From assembly GCA_963826795.1 (NCBI GenBank), contig CAWGYT010000003.1, forward strand, positions 344,659 to 408,658: a stretch of 64,000 nt of DNA. Reading direction: 5' to 3'. Below are positions 36,018-45,489 of this stretch, piece after piece. This DNA comes from CAWGYT01 sp963826795. GTDB lineage: Bacteria; Planctomycetota; Planctomycetia; Pirellulales; Pirellulaceae. The translations under genes were made by a program, and so were the position numbers. Below the pieces are notes generated by a model that was not told the DNA's origin, searched no databases, and saw only the letters and a list, made by a program, of their open reading frames with translations. Positions within the stretch are counted from its first letter, which is position 1, and the number at the start of each line of letters is the position of its first letter.

Positions 36018-37384
36018 ATGATTCGGCGAATCGACATGCTTGGCTATCTTGCCTTGGTCCTGCTCGTCAGCGTTGCGAGCGGGGAGAACTGGCCCCAGTT
36101 TCGCGGTCCGTCAGGAGATGGCGTCATCACGGGCCGCCCAATTCCGCTCGGCTGGGACGCCCAAACGAATGTTCGGTGGCGCTTACCGAATCCGGGCGAG
36201 GGCTGGTCGTCGCCCGTCGTTTGGGGGAATCAGCTGTTCTTGACGGCCGCGGTGCTGCAGCAACCGCCGCAAGGGGAAGGTGCCGAGGCGGGTCGGCCCG
36301 AGCCCTACACGGGCGGCGGTGGCAGGCAACGTTCGGATCTGACCGGCGCGGTCTACCGCTGGGAACTGCATTGCCTGAACGCCTCGACGGGCGAGCTGCT
36401 GTGGAAGCGAGTCGTGCGGGTCGGCAACCCGCCCATCCCGCGACATAGCTCCAACACCTACGCCACCGAGACGCCCGTGACGGACGGCGAGCGAGTCTAT
36501 GCCTACTTCGGCATGACGGGGCTGGCTTGCTACGACATGCAGGGCAATCCCATCTGGGACAAGGACCTGGGAACCTTTCCCATGCGGGCGGGATGGGGCA
36601 CGTCCAGCAGTCCGGCCTTGTTCGACGGAAAGCTGTTCTTGCAGGTGGACAACGAGCAGCAGTCGTTCCTCGTGGCGCTTGACGCCGCCACCGGTGACGA
36701 GATTTGGCGGGTCGAGCGCGACGAGCGATCTCAGTACAGCTCACCGCTGGTCTGGAAGAACACTCTCCGCACGGAGCTCGTGGCGGGCGGCCAGGTCTAT
36801 CGCTCCTACGATCCGGCGACGGGCGACTTGTTGTGGCAACTGGACATGGCCAAGGGCCGCAGCTCCGCCACCCCGGTGGCCGTGGGTGATCGCCTGTACG
36901 TCGGGACCGAATTTCGCAATCGGGGCGGTGAAGACGACGGCGGCGGATTTTTGTTTGCGGTGCGAGCCGGAGCGTCGGGGGACATCACGCCCGCCGCCGA
37001 TCAAGCGACCAGCGAGGGCGTGATCTGGCGGGTCGAGCGGTCGGGGATTCAAATGGCTTCGCCCGTCGTTTGCGGCGGCTACATCTATCTGCTGGAACGC
37101 GGCAGCGGAATCGTCGCCTGTATTCGCGCGGAAGACGGGCAGCTGGCGTTCCGCCAGCGAATCCCCCGGCGCGCGCCTTCTGGGCATCCCCCTGGGCCTA
37201 CCAGGACAAGGTCTTCTGCCTGGACGACACGGGAACCACGCACGTCCTGCAGGCGGGGCCCGAGCTCAAGATCCTCGAGACGAACACGATCGAGGAGCAG
37301 TTCTGGGCGACGCCCTCGGTGGCCAACGGGGCACTGTACCTGCGCGGGGCTGACTACCTGTATTGCATCGCCTCAGAATCTTAG
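36018..37384 (+). CDS. Exported PQQ-like beta-propeller repeat protein, frameshifted
   Basis: ATG 36018, after GAAGGGGAACC, begins a signal peptide (LGYLALVLLVSVASG). ENWPQFRGPSGDGVITG follows, the classic start of planctomycete PQQ-like propellers. Propeller blades are visible: LHCLNASTGELLWKRVV, FLVALDAATGDEIWRVERDE, YRSYDPATGDLLWQLDM and VACIRAEDGQLAFRQRI. The frame breaks in a CCCCC run at about 37163. The true end AFWASPWAYQDKVFCLDDTG through GALYLRGADYLYCIASES is in the next frame and stops at 37384. It is probably a periplasmic scaffold or dehydrogenase-like protein without proven enzymatic activity. Confidence 0.88.
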
Positions 37385-37468
37385 ATTTGACACGCGGTCG
37401 CGGGTGGCTTCCAATTGCCGCTTGGCGAATCGCGGTCGAAGGCCCCTGCAAGATTCTCGTGCACACCG

Positions 37469-38776
37469 ATGCTGGAACGTCAAGCTGCCGTTGGCAATCT
37501 CGATGGCGCACCGACCCGGGTACGTTTCCTCGTGTTGGCGGGACTCTGCACCGCGGCCGCGATCGCGTATCTCTGCCGCAACAGCATCGGCGTCGCGGAG
37601 AGCACGATTCGCTCGGACCTGGGACTGAGTGAATCGGCGATGGGCTGGGTCATGAGCAGTTTCTTTCTGGCTTATGCGCTGGGCCAGATTCCGGCGGGAT
37701 GGCTGGGCGATCGATACGGAGCTCGGTTCGCGATACCGGCGTTCGCCACGGCGTGGTCGCTGGCCACGGCGGCGATGAGTTTCGCGGTGGGGATGCCGCT
37801 GCTGGTCGTGTCGCGCGTCGCCAATGGACTGGCCCAGGCGGGTCTTTTTCCGGCCTGCACGCTGACGATCAGGCGGTGGTTTCCGGATACGGGACGCGCC
37901 CTGGCGAGCGGGGCTCTGTCCAGTTCCATGTCACTGGGTGGAGCGGTCGGGGTGGCGGTCACCGGGTTCTTGTTGACTCGACTGGGGTGGCGAGCCACGT
38001 TTCTTGCCTTCAGCACACTGGGAATCGTTTTTTCCATCGGATTCTATCGGTGGTACCGGGACACGCCTGCGGAGCACACTTGGTCGAATGACGCCGAGCG
38101 GGCGTTGATTCAAGGTGAATACGCCCCGCAGCTGGACCACGTTGGCGGAGACGCGCTGGACATTTATCTGAGTCCGGCGACGTGGTGGATTTGTGGCCAA
38201 CAGTTCTGCCGCGCGGCAGGAGAGATTTTCTTCTCGAGCTGGTTCGCCACGTATTTGCAGGAGACTCGAGGCGTCTCGGTCGAGCGATCGGGAGTGCTCA
38301 ACAGTCTGCCGCTGGTCTGCATTGTGACCGGGTCGCTGCTGGGCGGATCCATGTCCGACGCGATTCTACGACGGACCGGCAACCGTTGGCTGGCTCGCTC
38401 CGGGGTGGCTTCGGCCACGATGTTGATGTGTGCCTTGTTCGTGGGTGCGGCTTATTTCCTGGAGGATCCCTTCTTGGCGGTCGGTGTGATCAGTCTCGGA
38501 ATTTTCTGCGCGGCGGTCGGCGGACCCTGTGCCTACACCGTCACGATCGACATGGGAGGCCGACACACGGCCGTGCTCTTTGCCACGATGAACATGGTGG
38601 GAAACTTGGGGGCCTTTGCCTTCATTCGGCTGGTTCCGGAAGTCACGAAGCGGACCAGTTGGGAGGCCGTGCTGGCGCTATTCAGCGCGTTGTATTTCGG
38701 CGCGTTCGTGTTCTGGCTGCTGATCAACCCTCGGTCCACCGTGCTGGACCAATCCTGGAGCCGGAGGAGCCATTAG
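37469..38776 (+). CDS. MFS transporter, sugar-acid (ACS) family-like
   Basis: ATG 37469 gives about 435 residues with twelve likely membrane segments. The MFS loop motif GWLGDRYGARF lies between helices 2 and 3 (MGWVMSSFFLAYALGQIPAG). The early segment LCRNSIGVAESTIRSDLGLS resembles the anion:cation symporter group that imports hexuronates and galactonate. It overlaps the next gene by one base (TAGTG) and heads a cluster with an enolase-superfamily dehydratase and a DHDPS-family lyase, so a sugar acid is the likely substrate. The start is uncertain, since the frame is open upstream to 37415. Confidence 0.85.
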   Translation: MLERQAAVGNLDGAPTRVRFLVLAGLCTAAAIAYLCRNSIGVAESTIRSDLGLSESAMGWVMSSFFLAYALGQIPAGWLGDRYGARFAIPAFATAWSLATAAMSFAVGMPLLVVSRVANGLAQAGLFPACTLTIRRWFPDTGRALASGALSSSMSLGGAVGVAVTGFLLTRLGWRATFLAFSTLGIVFSIGFYRWYRDTPAEHTWSNDAERALIQGEYAPQLDHVGGDALDIYLSPATWWICGQQFCRAAGEIFFSSWFATYLQETRGVSVERSGVLNSLPLVCIVTGSLLGGSMSDAILRRTGNRWLARSGVASATMLMCALFVGAAYFLEDPFLAVGVISLGIFCAAVGGPCAYTVTIDMGGRHTAVLFATMNMVGNLGAFAFIRLVPEVTKRTSWEAVLALFSALYFGAFVFWLLINPRSTVLDQSWSRRSH

Positions 38777-40254
38777 TGCATCGCATCGAAACGCCGCAAA
38801 GTCGTTGCAGATTCGGGATCGCGCAGTCCGATATCACGCCGCCGGTGGGCATCTATCATCGGATGTGGGGGGCGGCCGTCCACGATCGCAGCGAGGGTAT
38901 TCATCGTCCGTTGACCGCCACCGCAATGTACTTCGGGCGACTGCCGCCGGTCGGCCTTGAGGCGAGCTCCGCCGAGTCCGCTCAGTCGCTGCAGCTGCTG
39001 CTGGCCCTGGACCACTGCCTCCTGGGCGGCAACGAGGTCGATGCCTTGCGTCGACGGGTGGGGGAGCGGACGGGGCTGCCGACGGAAGCCGTCGTGGTGA
39101 CGTTTTCGCACACGCATGCGGCGGGCCTCTTGAATCTCGATCGTCGCGACTGCCCGGGTGGCGAAATGATTCCTCCGTACCTCGAGCAGCTGACCGAGAC
39201 CGTGGGTCGGCTGGCCGTTTCTGCCCTCAATACGGCGGTCGAGGCGGACATTGTTTACGGCACCGGGCGCTGCAACCTGGCCGCTCATCGAGATCTCTAC
39301 GATGAACAGCTGGGCGAGTACGTCTGCGGGTACAATCCGGACGGGGCGGCCGACGACACCTTGGTGCTGGCGCGCGTCACCGACCGCGCGGGCCAGTTGG
39401 TCGCGACGATCGTCAATTACGCCTGCCATCCGACGACGTTGGCCTGGGACAATCGGCTGATCAGCCCCGATTTTCCCGGTGCGATGCGCGAGACGATCGA
39501 GCGGGTCACGGGCGTGCCGTGCGTGTTCTTGCAGGGAGCATCGGGCGAGTTGGGGCCAATCGAGGGATTCGTGGGCGACACGGCCGTGGCGGATCGCCAT
39601 GGCCGCCAACTCGCCTATGCGGCGCTCAGCGTGTGGGAGTCGTTGCCGCCGGCCAACTCGGTCTACCAGTATGCCGGGCGCGTCGTCTCGGGCGCGTCCA
39701 TCGGGACCTGGAACCGCATGCCGATTGACGCCAAGCACGAGGATCGGTTGGCTCGCTGGAGTTGCGATCGAGGCCTGATTCCACTTGCGTATCGAGTTGA
39801 CTTGCCGGACTTGGCCGAGGTGGAGGCCGAGCTGGCAGGCCTTTCGGCGCGGGAGCAGGCCGCCGTCGCGGCCGGGGACCGCGCGGCCGCCGCGACGTGC
39901 CGTGCCCTGGCCGAACGCCAGACACGGATGCTGGCGCGGCTGCGAGGGATGCCGGCGGGCCCGACCTTTCCGTATCAGGCCGTCGTGTGGCGGATGGGGG
40001 ATGCAATTTGGATCGCGGCCGAGGGCGAACCCTACAGCGTGCTGCAACGCCACTTACGCGCGGCATTTCCGCAGCATCCGATTCTGGTGGCGACGATCGC
40101 CAACGGCTGGGGACCCTCCTACTTGCCGCCTCGCGAACTTTACGGCCAGGGCATCTATCAGGAATCGATCGCCGCCCTCGCGCCCGGTTCGCTCGAACAA
40201 CTGATCGACCACCTGACGCGGCGAATCGGAGAACTTACCAGCTCCGCCGCCTAG
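38776..40254 (+). CDS. Neutral/alkaline non-lysosomal ceramidase-like protein
   Basis: GTG 38776 overlaps the MFS stop and has GGAGG upstream; the longer open frame upstream lies over the MFS gene and is rejected. The 492-residue product starts with RCRFGIAQSDITPPVGIYHR, typical of ceramidase-like N-terminal domains. FSHTHAAG, NYACHPTTLAWDN and FLQGASGELGP supply the family's His and Gly motifs for zinc binding and catalysis. No signal peptide is seen. In planctomycetes such proteins are common with unknown substrates, so hydrolysis of ceramide itself is doubtful. The cluster suggests a sugar-acid context. Confidence 0.8.
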   Translation: MHRIETPQSRCRFGIAQSDITPPVGIYHRMWGAAVHDRSEGIHRPLTATAMYFGRLPPVGLEASSAESAQSLQLLLALDHCLLGGNEVDALRRRVGERTGLPTEAVVVTFSHTHAAGLLNLDRRDCPGGEMIPPYLEQLTETVGRLAVSALNTAVEADIVYGTGRCNLAAHRDLYDEQLGEYVCGYNPDGAADDTLVLARVTDRAGQLVATIVNYACHPTTLAWDNRLISPDFPGAMRETIERVTGVPCVFLQGASGELGPIEGFVGDTAVADRHGRQLAYAALSVWESLPPANSVYQYAGRVVSGASIGTWNRMPIDAKHEDRLARWSCDRGLIPLAYRVDLPDLAEVEAELAGLSAREQAAVAAGDRAAAATCRALAERQTRMLARLRGMPAGPTFPYQAVVWRMGDAIWIAAEGEPYSVLQRHLRAAFPQHPILVATIANGWGPSYLPPRELYGQGIYQESIAALAPGSLEQLIDHLTRRIGELTSSAA

Positions 40255-40284
40255 TGCCGTGTCACCGCCTAATATTGAAGTGCG

Positions 40285-40364
40285 TTGGGAAACGGGGGCG
40301 GGTCCCAAAGTGCAAAGCACCCGAAGGGCCGTGCCGGCGTTTGGGACCCGACCCCTTTTCCCAA
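40285..40364. repeat. 80-bp palindromic element, family 1, copy A
   Basis: The element is bounded by inverted repeats: TTGGGAAACGGGGGCGGG and TCCCAA at the left, then TTGGGACC and CGACCCCTTTTCCCAA at the right. It can fold into one long hairpin. The inside, on the plus strand, reads AGCACCCGAAGGGCCGTGCC. It is a near-copy, in reverse orientation, of 52845-52925. It lies between the ceramidase-like gene and the dehydratase gene. It could be a REP/MITE-type element. Confidence 0.85.
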
Positions 40365-40412
40365 CCCTCTTTTCCCAACCCCAGCAAGCGCGCGACGACG
40401 AAAGAAGGACGC

Positions 40413-41591
40413 ATGAAAATCACCGCCCTTGAGACACTTGTCTGCCACGCTCGCATGCGGAACTGGGTCTTTGTGAAGGTCGTGACCGACCAGCCGGGGC
40501 TGTATGGCTGGGGAGAAGCGACGCTGGAATGGCACACGCGGGCCGTGGTCGGGGCCGTCCAGGACCTGGCCGAGCTGGTCGTCGGGGAAGATCCGTCTCG
40601 CATTGAGCATCTCTGGCAGATGATGTATCGGCAACACTTCTGGCATGGACACGGCGTCGTGCGCTCGACCGCCATCGCCGGCATCGACATCGCACTCTGG
40701 GACATCGCCGGCAAGGTCGCGGGAGTGCCTTGCTGCCAGCTGTGGGGCGGCCGCGTGCGAGATTACGTCCGCACGTATTGCCATCTTGGCGGCGGCAAGC
40801 TGGAAGACTTTTACCAGACCAGTGTGGCCGAGCCACCGCGTTTCGCCGACCTCGCCCGGCAGGCGGTCGCGGACGGCTTCACCGCCTTCAAGACGATGGC
40901 CGTTCCACCCACCATGCCGCTCGAAGGACTCCCGCCGATCCGCGCGGCGGAGGCCTGTGTGGCGGCGATGCGGGACGCGGTCGGCGAAGCCATCGACATC
41001 ATGGTCGACTGTCACGCCCGGCCTTCGCCCGCGATGGGGCTGAAGTTCGCTCGAGCGCTGGATCCCTACGGGCTGTACTTCCTCGAAGAACCCTGCTGGC
41101 CCGAAAGCCTCGATGGGCTGGCGGCGATTTGCCGTGCCACCACGACACCGATCGCGACGGGAGAGCGGCTGACGCACTTGGCCGCGTTCCGCGATTTGTT
41201 CGCGGGGCGCTGTTGCGAGGTCGCTCAGTTTGATATCACACACTGCGGCGGGCTGAGCGAAGCGCGTCGCATCGCGGCCCTGGCCGATGCCTATCGCATC
41301 TCGCTGGCACCCCATAACCCGCAGGGGCCGGTCAGCACGGCGGCTTCGCTGGAATTCGGCTTCTCACAACCCAGCTACCTGATCTGCGAAACGGTTCACA
41401 ACGATGTCCCCTGGCGCCAGGATGTGGTGAGCGAGTCGTTCGCGACCGAACCCGTGGGACGCATCGTGCGACCGAACACGCGTCCCGGACTGGGAATCGA
41501 AATCGACGAGGCGGAAGTCCGCAAGCATCCATTTCAACAAGAAGTCGTCGAGCGGGTGTTTTACAAAGATGGAAGCGTAGGCGATTGGTGA
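40413..41591 (+). CDS. Enolase-superfamily sugar-acid dehydratase (mandelate racemase/galactonate dehydratase-like)
   Basis: ATG 40413 follows AAAGAAGGA and yields 392 residues. The N-terminal capping domain (MKITALETLVCHARMRNWVFVKV) and barrel motifs are typical of the mandelate-racemase group: metal ligands in DIMVDCHARPSP, YFLEEPCWPES and PIATGERL, and the distal His region APHNPQGPVSTAASLEF. The pattern resembles galactonate and related dehydratases, which turn an aldonic acid into a 2-keto-3-deoxy acid. The lyase gene 5 nt downstream would cleave that product. Substrate specificity cannot be fixed from sequence. Confidence 0.88.
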   Translation: MKITALETLVCHARMRNWVFVKVVTDQPGLYGWGEATLEWHTRAVVGAVQDLAELVVGEDPSRIEHLWQMMYRQHFWHGHGVVRSTAIAGIDIALWDIAGKVAGVPCCQLWGGRVRDYVRTYCHLGGGKLEDFYQTSVAEPPRFADLARQAVADGFTAFKTMAVPPTMPLEGLPPIRAAEACVAAMRDAVGEAIDIMVDCHARPSPAMGLKFARALDPYGLYFLEEPCWPESLDGLAAICRATTTPIATGERLTHLAAFRDLFAGRCCEVAQFDITHCGGLSEARRIAALADAYRISLAPHNPQGPVSTAASLEFGFSQPSYLICETVHNDVPWRQDVVSESFATEPVGRIVRPNTRPGLGIEIDEAEVRKHPFQQEVVERVFYKDGSVGDW

Positions 41592-41596
41592 GGGAG

Positions 41597-42523
41597 ATGG
41601 ATTCCAACTCGATGAACCCGATCCGCGGCGTGCTGCCTGTCGCCCACACGCCATTCACCGAGGAGGACCGGATCGACTGGGAGAGCTTGCACCGGCAAGT
41701 CGATTGGGCCTTTCAGCAAGGCGCCAACGGGTTCTGCACCGGAATGGTCTCGGAGGTGCTTCGCCTGACGGCCGGCGAACGAATCGAGCTCACCCGGCAA
41801 CTGGCCGAGATGAATGGCCAGCGCGGAGCGTTTGTGGCGAGCGTGGGCGCGGAAAGCACGCGGCAGGCGATCGAGTACGCGACGCACGCCGCCGACTCGG
41901 GATGCACGGGCGTCATGGCGATTCCGCCCATTTCGACCACGCTGCCGGACGACGAGCTGCTCGATTACTTCGCGGGTATTGCCAGCGCGATTCCGCTCCC
42001 GATGATCGTGCAGGATGCCTCGGGCTACGTCGGGCGTTCCATCCCGACCGCGGTCTACCTCAAGTTGCTTGATCGCTTCGGACCCGAACGCGTCCTGTTT
42101 AAGCCCGAAGCCGCGCCCGTGGGGCCCGTGATCTCGTCGCTGCGCAAGGCGACGGGCGGCGCCGCACGCGTCTTTGAAGGATCGGGCGGCAACCTGCTGA
42201 TCGACAGCTACCGTCGGGGTGTCGCCGGGACGATCCCGGGAATGGAGTTCCTGGAGGGCGTGATCGCCGTCTGGCAGGCGCTGGAACGAGGCGATGAAGA
42301 AACGGCGTATCGAGTTTACTTCCCGCTTTGTGCCCTCGTCACGCTGCAACTTCAAGCGGGACTCGACGGCTTTCTGGCAATCGAGAAATACATCCTGCAC
42401 CAGCGAGGGCTGTTTCGAACCGACCTTCGCCGGCGTCCCCGCGCTTGGCAACTGGACGAAGAAACGCGACGCGAAGTCGACCGGCTGCTCGTTCACCTGA
42501 ACGCCGCTCTTGCCAGCCACTGA
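41597..42523 (+). CDS. DHDPS/N-acetylneuraminate lyase family aldolase
   Basis: ATG 41597 lies 5 nt past the dehydratase stop and gives 308 residues. The TIM-barrel DapA family is clear: MNPIRGVLPVAHTPFTEEDRI, the Schiff-base Lys in RVLFKPEAAPVGP, and VFEGSGGNLLIDSYRRGVAG. The loop MIVQDASGYVGRSIP replaces the YNxP motif of true DapA, so lysine synthesis is unlikely. Retro-aldol cleavage or dehydration of a 2-keto-3-deoxy sugar acid fits its place after the dehydratase. Confidence 0.88.
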   Translation: MDSNSMNPIRGVLPVAHTPFTEEDRIDWESLHRQVDWAFQQGANGFCTGMVSEVLRLTAGERIELTRQLAEMNGQRGAFVASVGAESTRQAIEYATHAADSGCTGVMAIPPISTTLPDDELLDYFAGIASAIPLPMIVQDASGYVGRSIPTAVYLKLLDRFGPERVLFKPEAAPVGPVISSLRKATGGAARVFEGSGGNLLIDSYRRGVAGTIPGMEFLEGVIAVWQALERGDEETAYRVYFPLCALVTLQLQAGLDGFLAIEKYILHQRGLFRTDLRRRPRAWQLDEETRREVDRLLVHLNAALASH

Positions 42524-42531
42524 GGCGCCAT

Positions 42532-42687
42532 AAAGGGGTCAGGTCGATTTCCCGCGGCAGATTAGGAGAACTTGGTAATGAACCCAGGTCGTCTCACGTG
42601 TTCGTGGATTCCGCCAGGTATCTCCCAGCCCGCGCAAAGCCCCCATGACCCGAAGTCGACGACCGAAAAAAGTCCTGACCCCTTTTT
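42532..42687. repeat. 156-bp inverted-repeat-bounded element, family 2, copy B
   Basis: It begins AAAGGGGTCAGGTCGATTTC and ends AAGTCCTGACCCCTTTTT, giving terminal inverted repeats. On the minus strand it encodes KRGQDFFRSS and YLAESTNT fragments. It is homologous, in reverse orientation, to 61100-61247. It fills the gap between two convergent genes, and its right end supplies the TAA stop of the prepilin peptidase gene. Confidence 0.82.
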
Positions 42688-43506
42688 ATAAAACGGCCAG
42701 CCAGGTTGCGACGGTCACCAGCGCGGTCCACAGCGAATGACCGGTCGTCGGGCGAAGCCGACGTGCGAGATACCACGCCAGCGTCGCCCCGCCCAACGCG
42801 AGCGCCGACGGCGTCAGTCCCAGATTGAGGCCCACGATCGCGCCCCAAACTGACCAGCGGCCAATCATCATCGTCGTCGCGCTGGCTGGCGTTGCCCGCG
42901 CCAGACGGCCTGCGCGGTGCAGAATCGCGGTTGCGATCAGGCAGACGACGCCGGCACCCAACCGCGCCCCGCCGGTGCTGACGCTCGCCCCGATCACAAC
43001 TCCGCCCAGCGGAATCATGGCGGGCCAGATCAGCAGCGACCATGGAATCGGCCGCTCGTCCCAGTCGATCAACGTCGTCGCCAGGCAGACGCTCAGCAAA
43101 ATGACGTGGGCGGCGTACGAGGTCAGCGCTCGAAACCCGCGTCTCGAAAGCCCGCGTCCAACGGCGGATTCCAGCCGATGTCGACCAGCCACTGGGTGAC
43201 AAACATCGCGGCGACGATCGCTTCAACCAAGGGATAGCGGACGGAAATCGCGGCCTGGCAATCCCGACATCGACCGCGCAACCGCAGCCACCCGATCACG
43301 GGCAAGTTGTCGTACCAGCGGATCGGATGCTGGCAGACCGGACAGTGCGAGCCCGGATAAAGCAGACTCATTCCCTCCGGCAGGCGGTAAACGACCACGT
43401 TCAAAAAGCTGCCAATGCACCCGCCGACGATTCCGATCCAGGCGAGCACCAGTCCGGGTGCGTGGTGTACGAGCGTTTCGAGGGATCGCCAGAACGAGTC
43501 GGGCAT
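42686..43506 (-). CDS. gspO: Prepilin peptidase (A24, GspO/PilD-like), disrupted by a 14-bp tandem duplication
   Basis: The N-terminal domain is well preserved: GIVGGCIGSFLNVVVYRLPE and the four-Cys zinc motif CPVCQHP...CRDCQ. The frame then stops at 43123 (DAGFRDAGFER). Removing one copy of a tandem repeat at 43129-43157 joins LDAGFR directly to ALTSYAAHVILLSVCLATTL and IDWDERPIPWS. This restores a roughly 265-residue polytopic membrane protein. The first catalytic Asp lies in LIDWDE, but I cannot find the second, the GxGD motif. It would cleave and methylate the pseudopilins encoded at 1-5048. The insertion element at its 3' end provides the stop. Confidence 0.8.
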
Positions 43507-43756
43507 GGGGCTTCCTTCGGGCTAACCGGGCGTCGGTGGCCGAGGATCGCCGTCACCAACGGCGACGGGCGACCCACCACCGGTGACGTGCTCCGCCCAG
43601 TTTATACAATCGCGGGGATTGATTTAGAATCGAGCGAGAGTCGTCACGTCGGTTGGGCGCCCCGCATTCCGAACCCCCGCGGGGCCCGGACCGAAAGGGG
43701 ACAACTGGGTCCTCGGGCGATCGCGGTCGAGTGTTGCTGAGAAGGAGAACTGCCAC

Positions 43757-45217
43757 ATGGAAATCACCACGACTCGGGAACCGCTGGAAACGATCGAGGC
43801 CGACGCTCTGGTGGTCGGCGTTTACCGGGAACAATTGACGAAGGCCGCCGAGTCGATCGATCGCGCCAACGGCGGCGTGCTGACTCGACTTCTGGAATTG
43901 GAAGAACTGAAGCCCGACGTGGGCAAAGTCCTGCCGCTGTACTTTCCGACCGGGACGAAGTCGCCGATCGTTTTAGTCGTGGGACTCGGCCCCGTCGCGG
44001 AATTTGACGCAGGCGCCGCCTTCCGTGCCCTGGCCACCGCCACCCGTTGGCTGTCGGAACGAGCACGCCGCACGATCGCCCTGGCGGCCGACCCTGCCTG
44101 GCCGACCGCCGTGGCCGAACTGGCGGTCGCGGGGGCGGCGACGGGTTGCCAGGGTCCCGGGCTGTATCAGGCCGAGCCGAAACGCGTCGCGCCTGGCAAG
44201 TTGCTCTGGTTGGGCCTGGATGCGTCGGCACTGCCGGCCGGGCGGGCCTTGGGCGAGGGAATCAATTTGACCCGCAGGCTGGTGAACGAGCCGCCCTCGG
44301 TGATCTACCCCGAAAGCTTCGCCGAGCAAGCGACCGCCGTGGCGAACGAGACGGGAATGGCGATCGAAGTTTGGGATGAAGATCGTTTGGAACGTGAGCG
44401 ATGCGGCGCCCTGCTGGCCGTCGCCCGCGGCTCCGCCCGTCCTCCTCGCCTGGTGATCCTCCGACATCACGGAGGCGCCAAAGAGGCACCCTGGCTGGGC
44501 TTGATCGGCAAAGGTGTCACGTTCGATTCGGGAGGGCTGTCGTTGAAACCCAGCGAAGGCATGTTGTCCATGAAGTGCGATATGGCCGGCGCCGCCACCG
44601 TGCTCGGCGCGCTCTGCGCCATCGCTCAAATGCGACTTCCCGTGAATATCGTGGGCTTGATGGGACTTGTCGAAAACATGCCCAGCGCAACGGCCTACAA
44701 GCTTGGGGATGTCCTGACCATGCGCAGCGGAAAGACCATCGAAGTCCACAACACCGATGCCGAGGGCCGTTTGGTCCTGGCCGACGTTCTGAACGTTGCG
44801 GTTGAGCAAGGTGCCGACCGGCTGATTGATCTGGCGACGCTGACCGGCGCCTGTGTCGTTGCCCTGGGGAACGATGTCGCCGGTCTGATGACCAACGATC
44901 AGCCCTGGTGCGATGCGATCCGGGACGCAGCCGCTCGTTGCGGCGAGCGGGTTTGGCAGCTGCCGATGTTTGCGGAGTATGCCGAGCAAATCAAGAGCCT
45001 CGTCGCTGACTTCAAGAACGTCGGCGAAGGACGTTTTGGAGGTGCGATCACGGCGGCGAAGCTGTTGGAGCAGTTTGTCGAGGGTCGGCCCTGGACCCAT
45101 ATCGACATCGCGGGCCCCGCGTTTCTCGACAAGCCAAAGGCCTGGATGGACGCCGGCGCCACCGGCGCGCTCGTCCTCACGTTGGTCGAGATCGCGCGGC
45201 GGGAGCCGAACGGGTGA
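43757..45217 (+). CDS. pepA: Leucyl aminopeptidase (M17)
   Basis: This 486-residue cytosolic aminopeptidase is full length, with an N-terminal macro-like domain and a C-terminal catalytic domain. The di-metal site is shown by LIGKGVTFDSGGLSLKPSEG, KCDMAGAATVLGAL and the signature NTDAEGRLVLADVL. DLATLTGACVVALG follows. It removes N-terminal residues, with a preference for Leu in known members. GAGAAGGAGAA upstream of the ATG is a good ribosome-binding site. Confidence 0.96.
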   Translation: MEITTTREPLETIEADALVVGVYREQLTKAAESIDRANGGVLTRLLELEELKPDVGKVLPLYFPTGTKSPIVLVVGLGPVAEFDAGAAFRALATATRWLSERARRTIALAADPAWPTAVAELAVAGAATGCQGPGLYQAEPKRVAPGKLLWLGLDASALPAGRALGEGINLTRRLVNEPPSVIYPESFAEQATAVANETGMAIEVWDEDRLERERCGALLAVARGSARPPRLVILRHHGGAKEAPWLGLIGKGVTFDSGGLSLKPSEGMLSMKCDMAGAATVLGALCAIAQMRLPVNIVGLMGLVENMPSATAYKLGDVLTMRSGKTIEVHNTDAEGRLVLADVLNVAVEQGADRLIDLATLTGACVVALGNDVAGLMTNDQPWCDAIRDAAARCGERVWQLPMFAEYAEQIKSLVADFKNVGEGRFGGAITAAKLLEQFVEGRPWTHIDIAGPAFLDKPKAWMDAGATGALVLTLVEIARREPNG

Positions 45218-45341
45218 GGTCTGACCGTGCGCGGCCCCCTCATCCGGCCTTCGGCCACCTTCTCCCGCGTTGGGGAGAAGGGACAGGATCGTGTCACCTT
45301 TTCGCGCGGTTGGAAAACGCACGCGGTGCCGGGACATGCAT

Positions 45342-45383
45342 TCGCGGCGCGGAGACATGAGGTCGCGGCGCGGAGACATGAGG
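45342..45383. repeat. Perfect 21-bp tandem duplication
   Basis: TCGCGGCGCGGAGACATGAGG occurs twice head to tail in the gap between pepA and the convergent PEP-CTERM gene. The gap also has a CCTTCTCCC...GGGGAGAAGG hairpin at 45262-45286, part of a widely seen dispersed repeat. Confidence 0.9.
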
Positions 45384-45412
45384 TTGTCACCTCTCCTGAG
45401 GCCGGGAGAGGT

Positions 45413-45442
45413 CGTTCGGGTCCCGCCCGCGGGACCCGAACG
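45413..45442. terminator. Perfect GC-rich hairpin between convergent genes
   Basis: CGTTCGGGTCCCG and CGGGACCCGAACG form a perfect 13-bp stem around a CCCG loop. It lies between pepA and the PEP-CTERM gene, which face each other. It lacks a U-tract, so a terminator role is inferred from position only. Confidence 0.45.
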
Positions 45443-45489
45443 GGCGAGGGCAAAGTTGTCAGCCAATCAACGGTGATGCCCGAAGGCGA

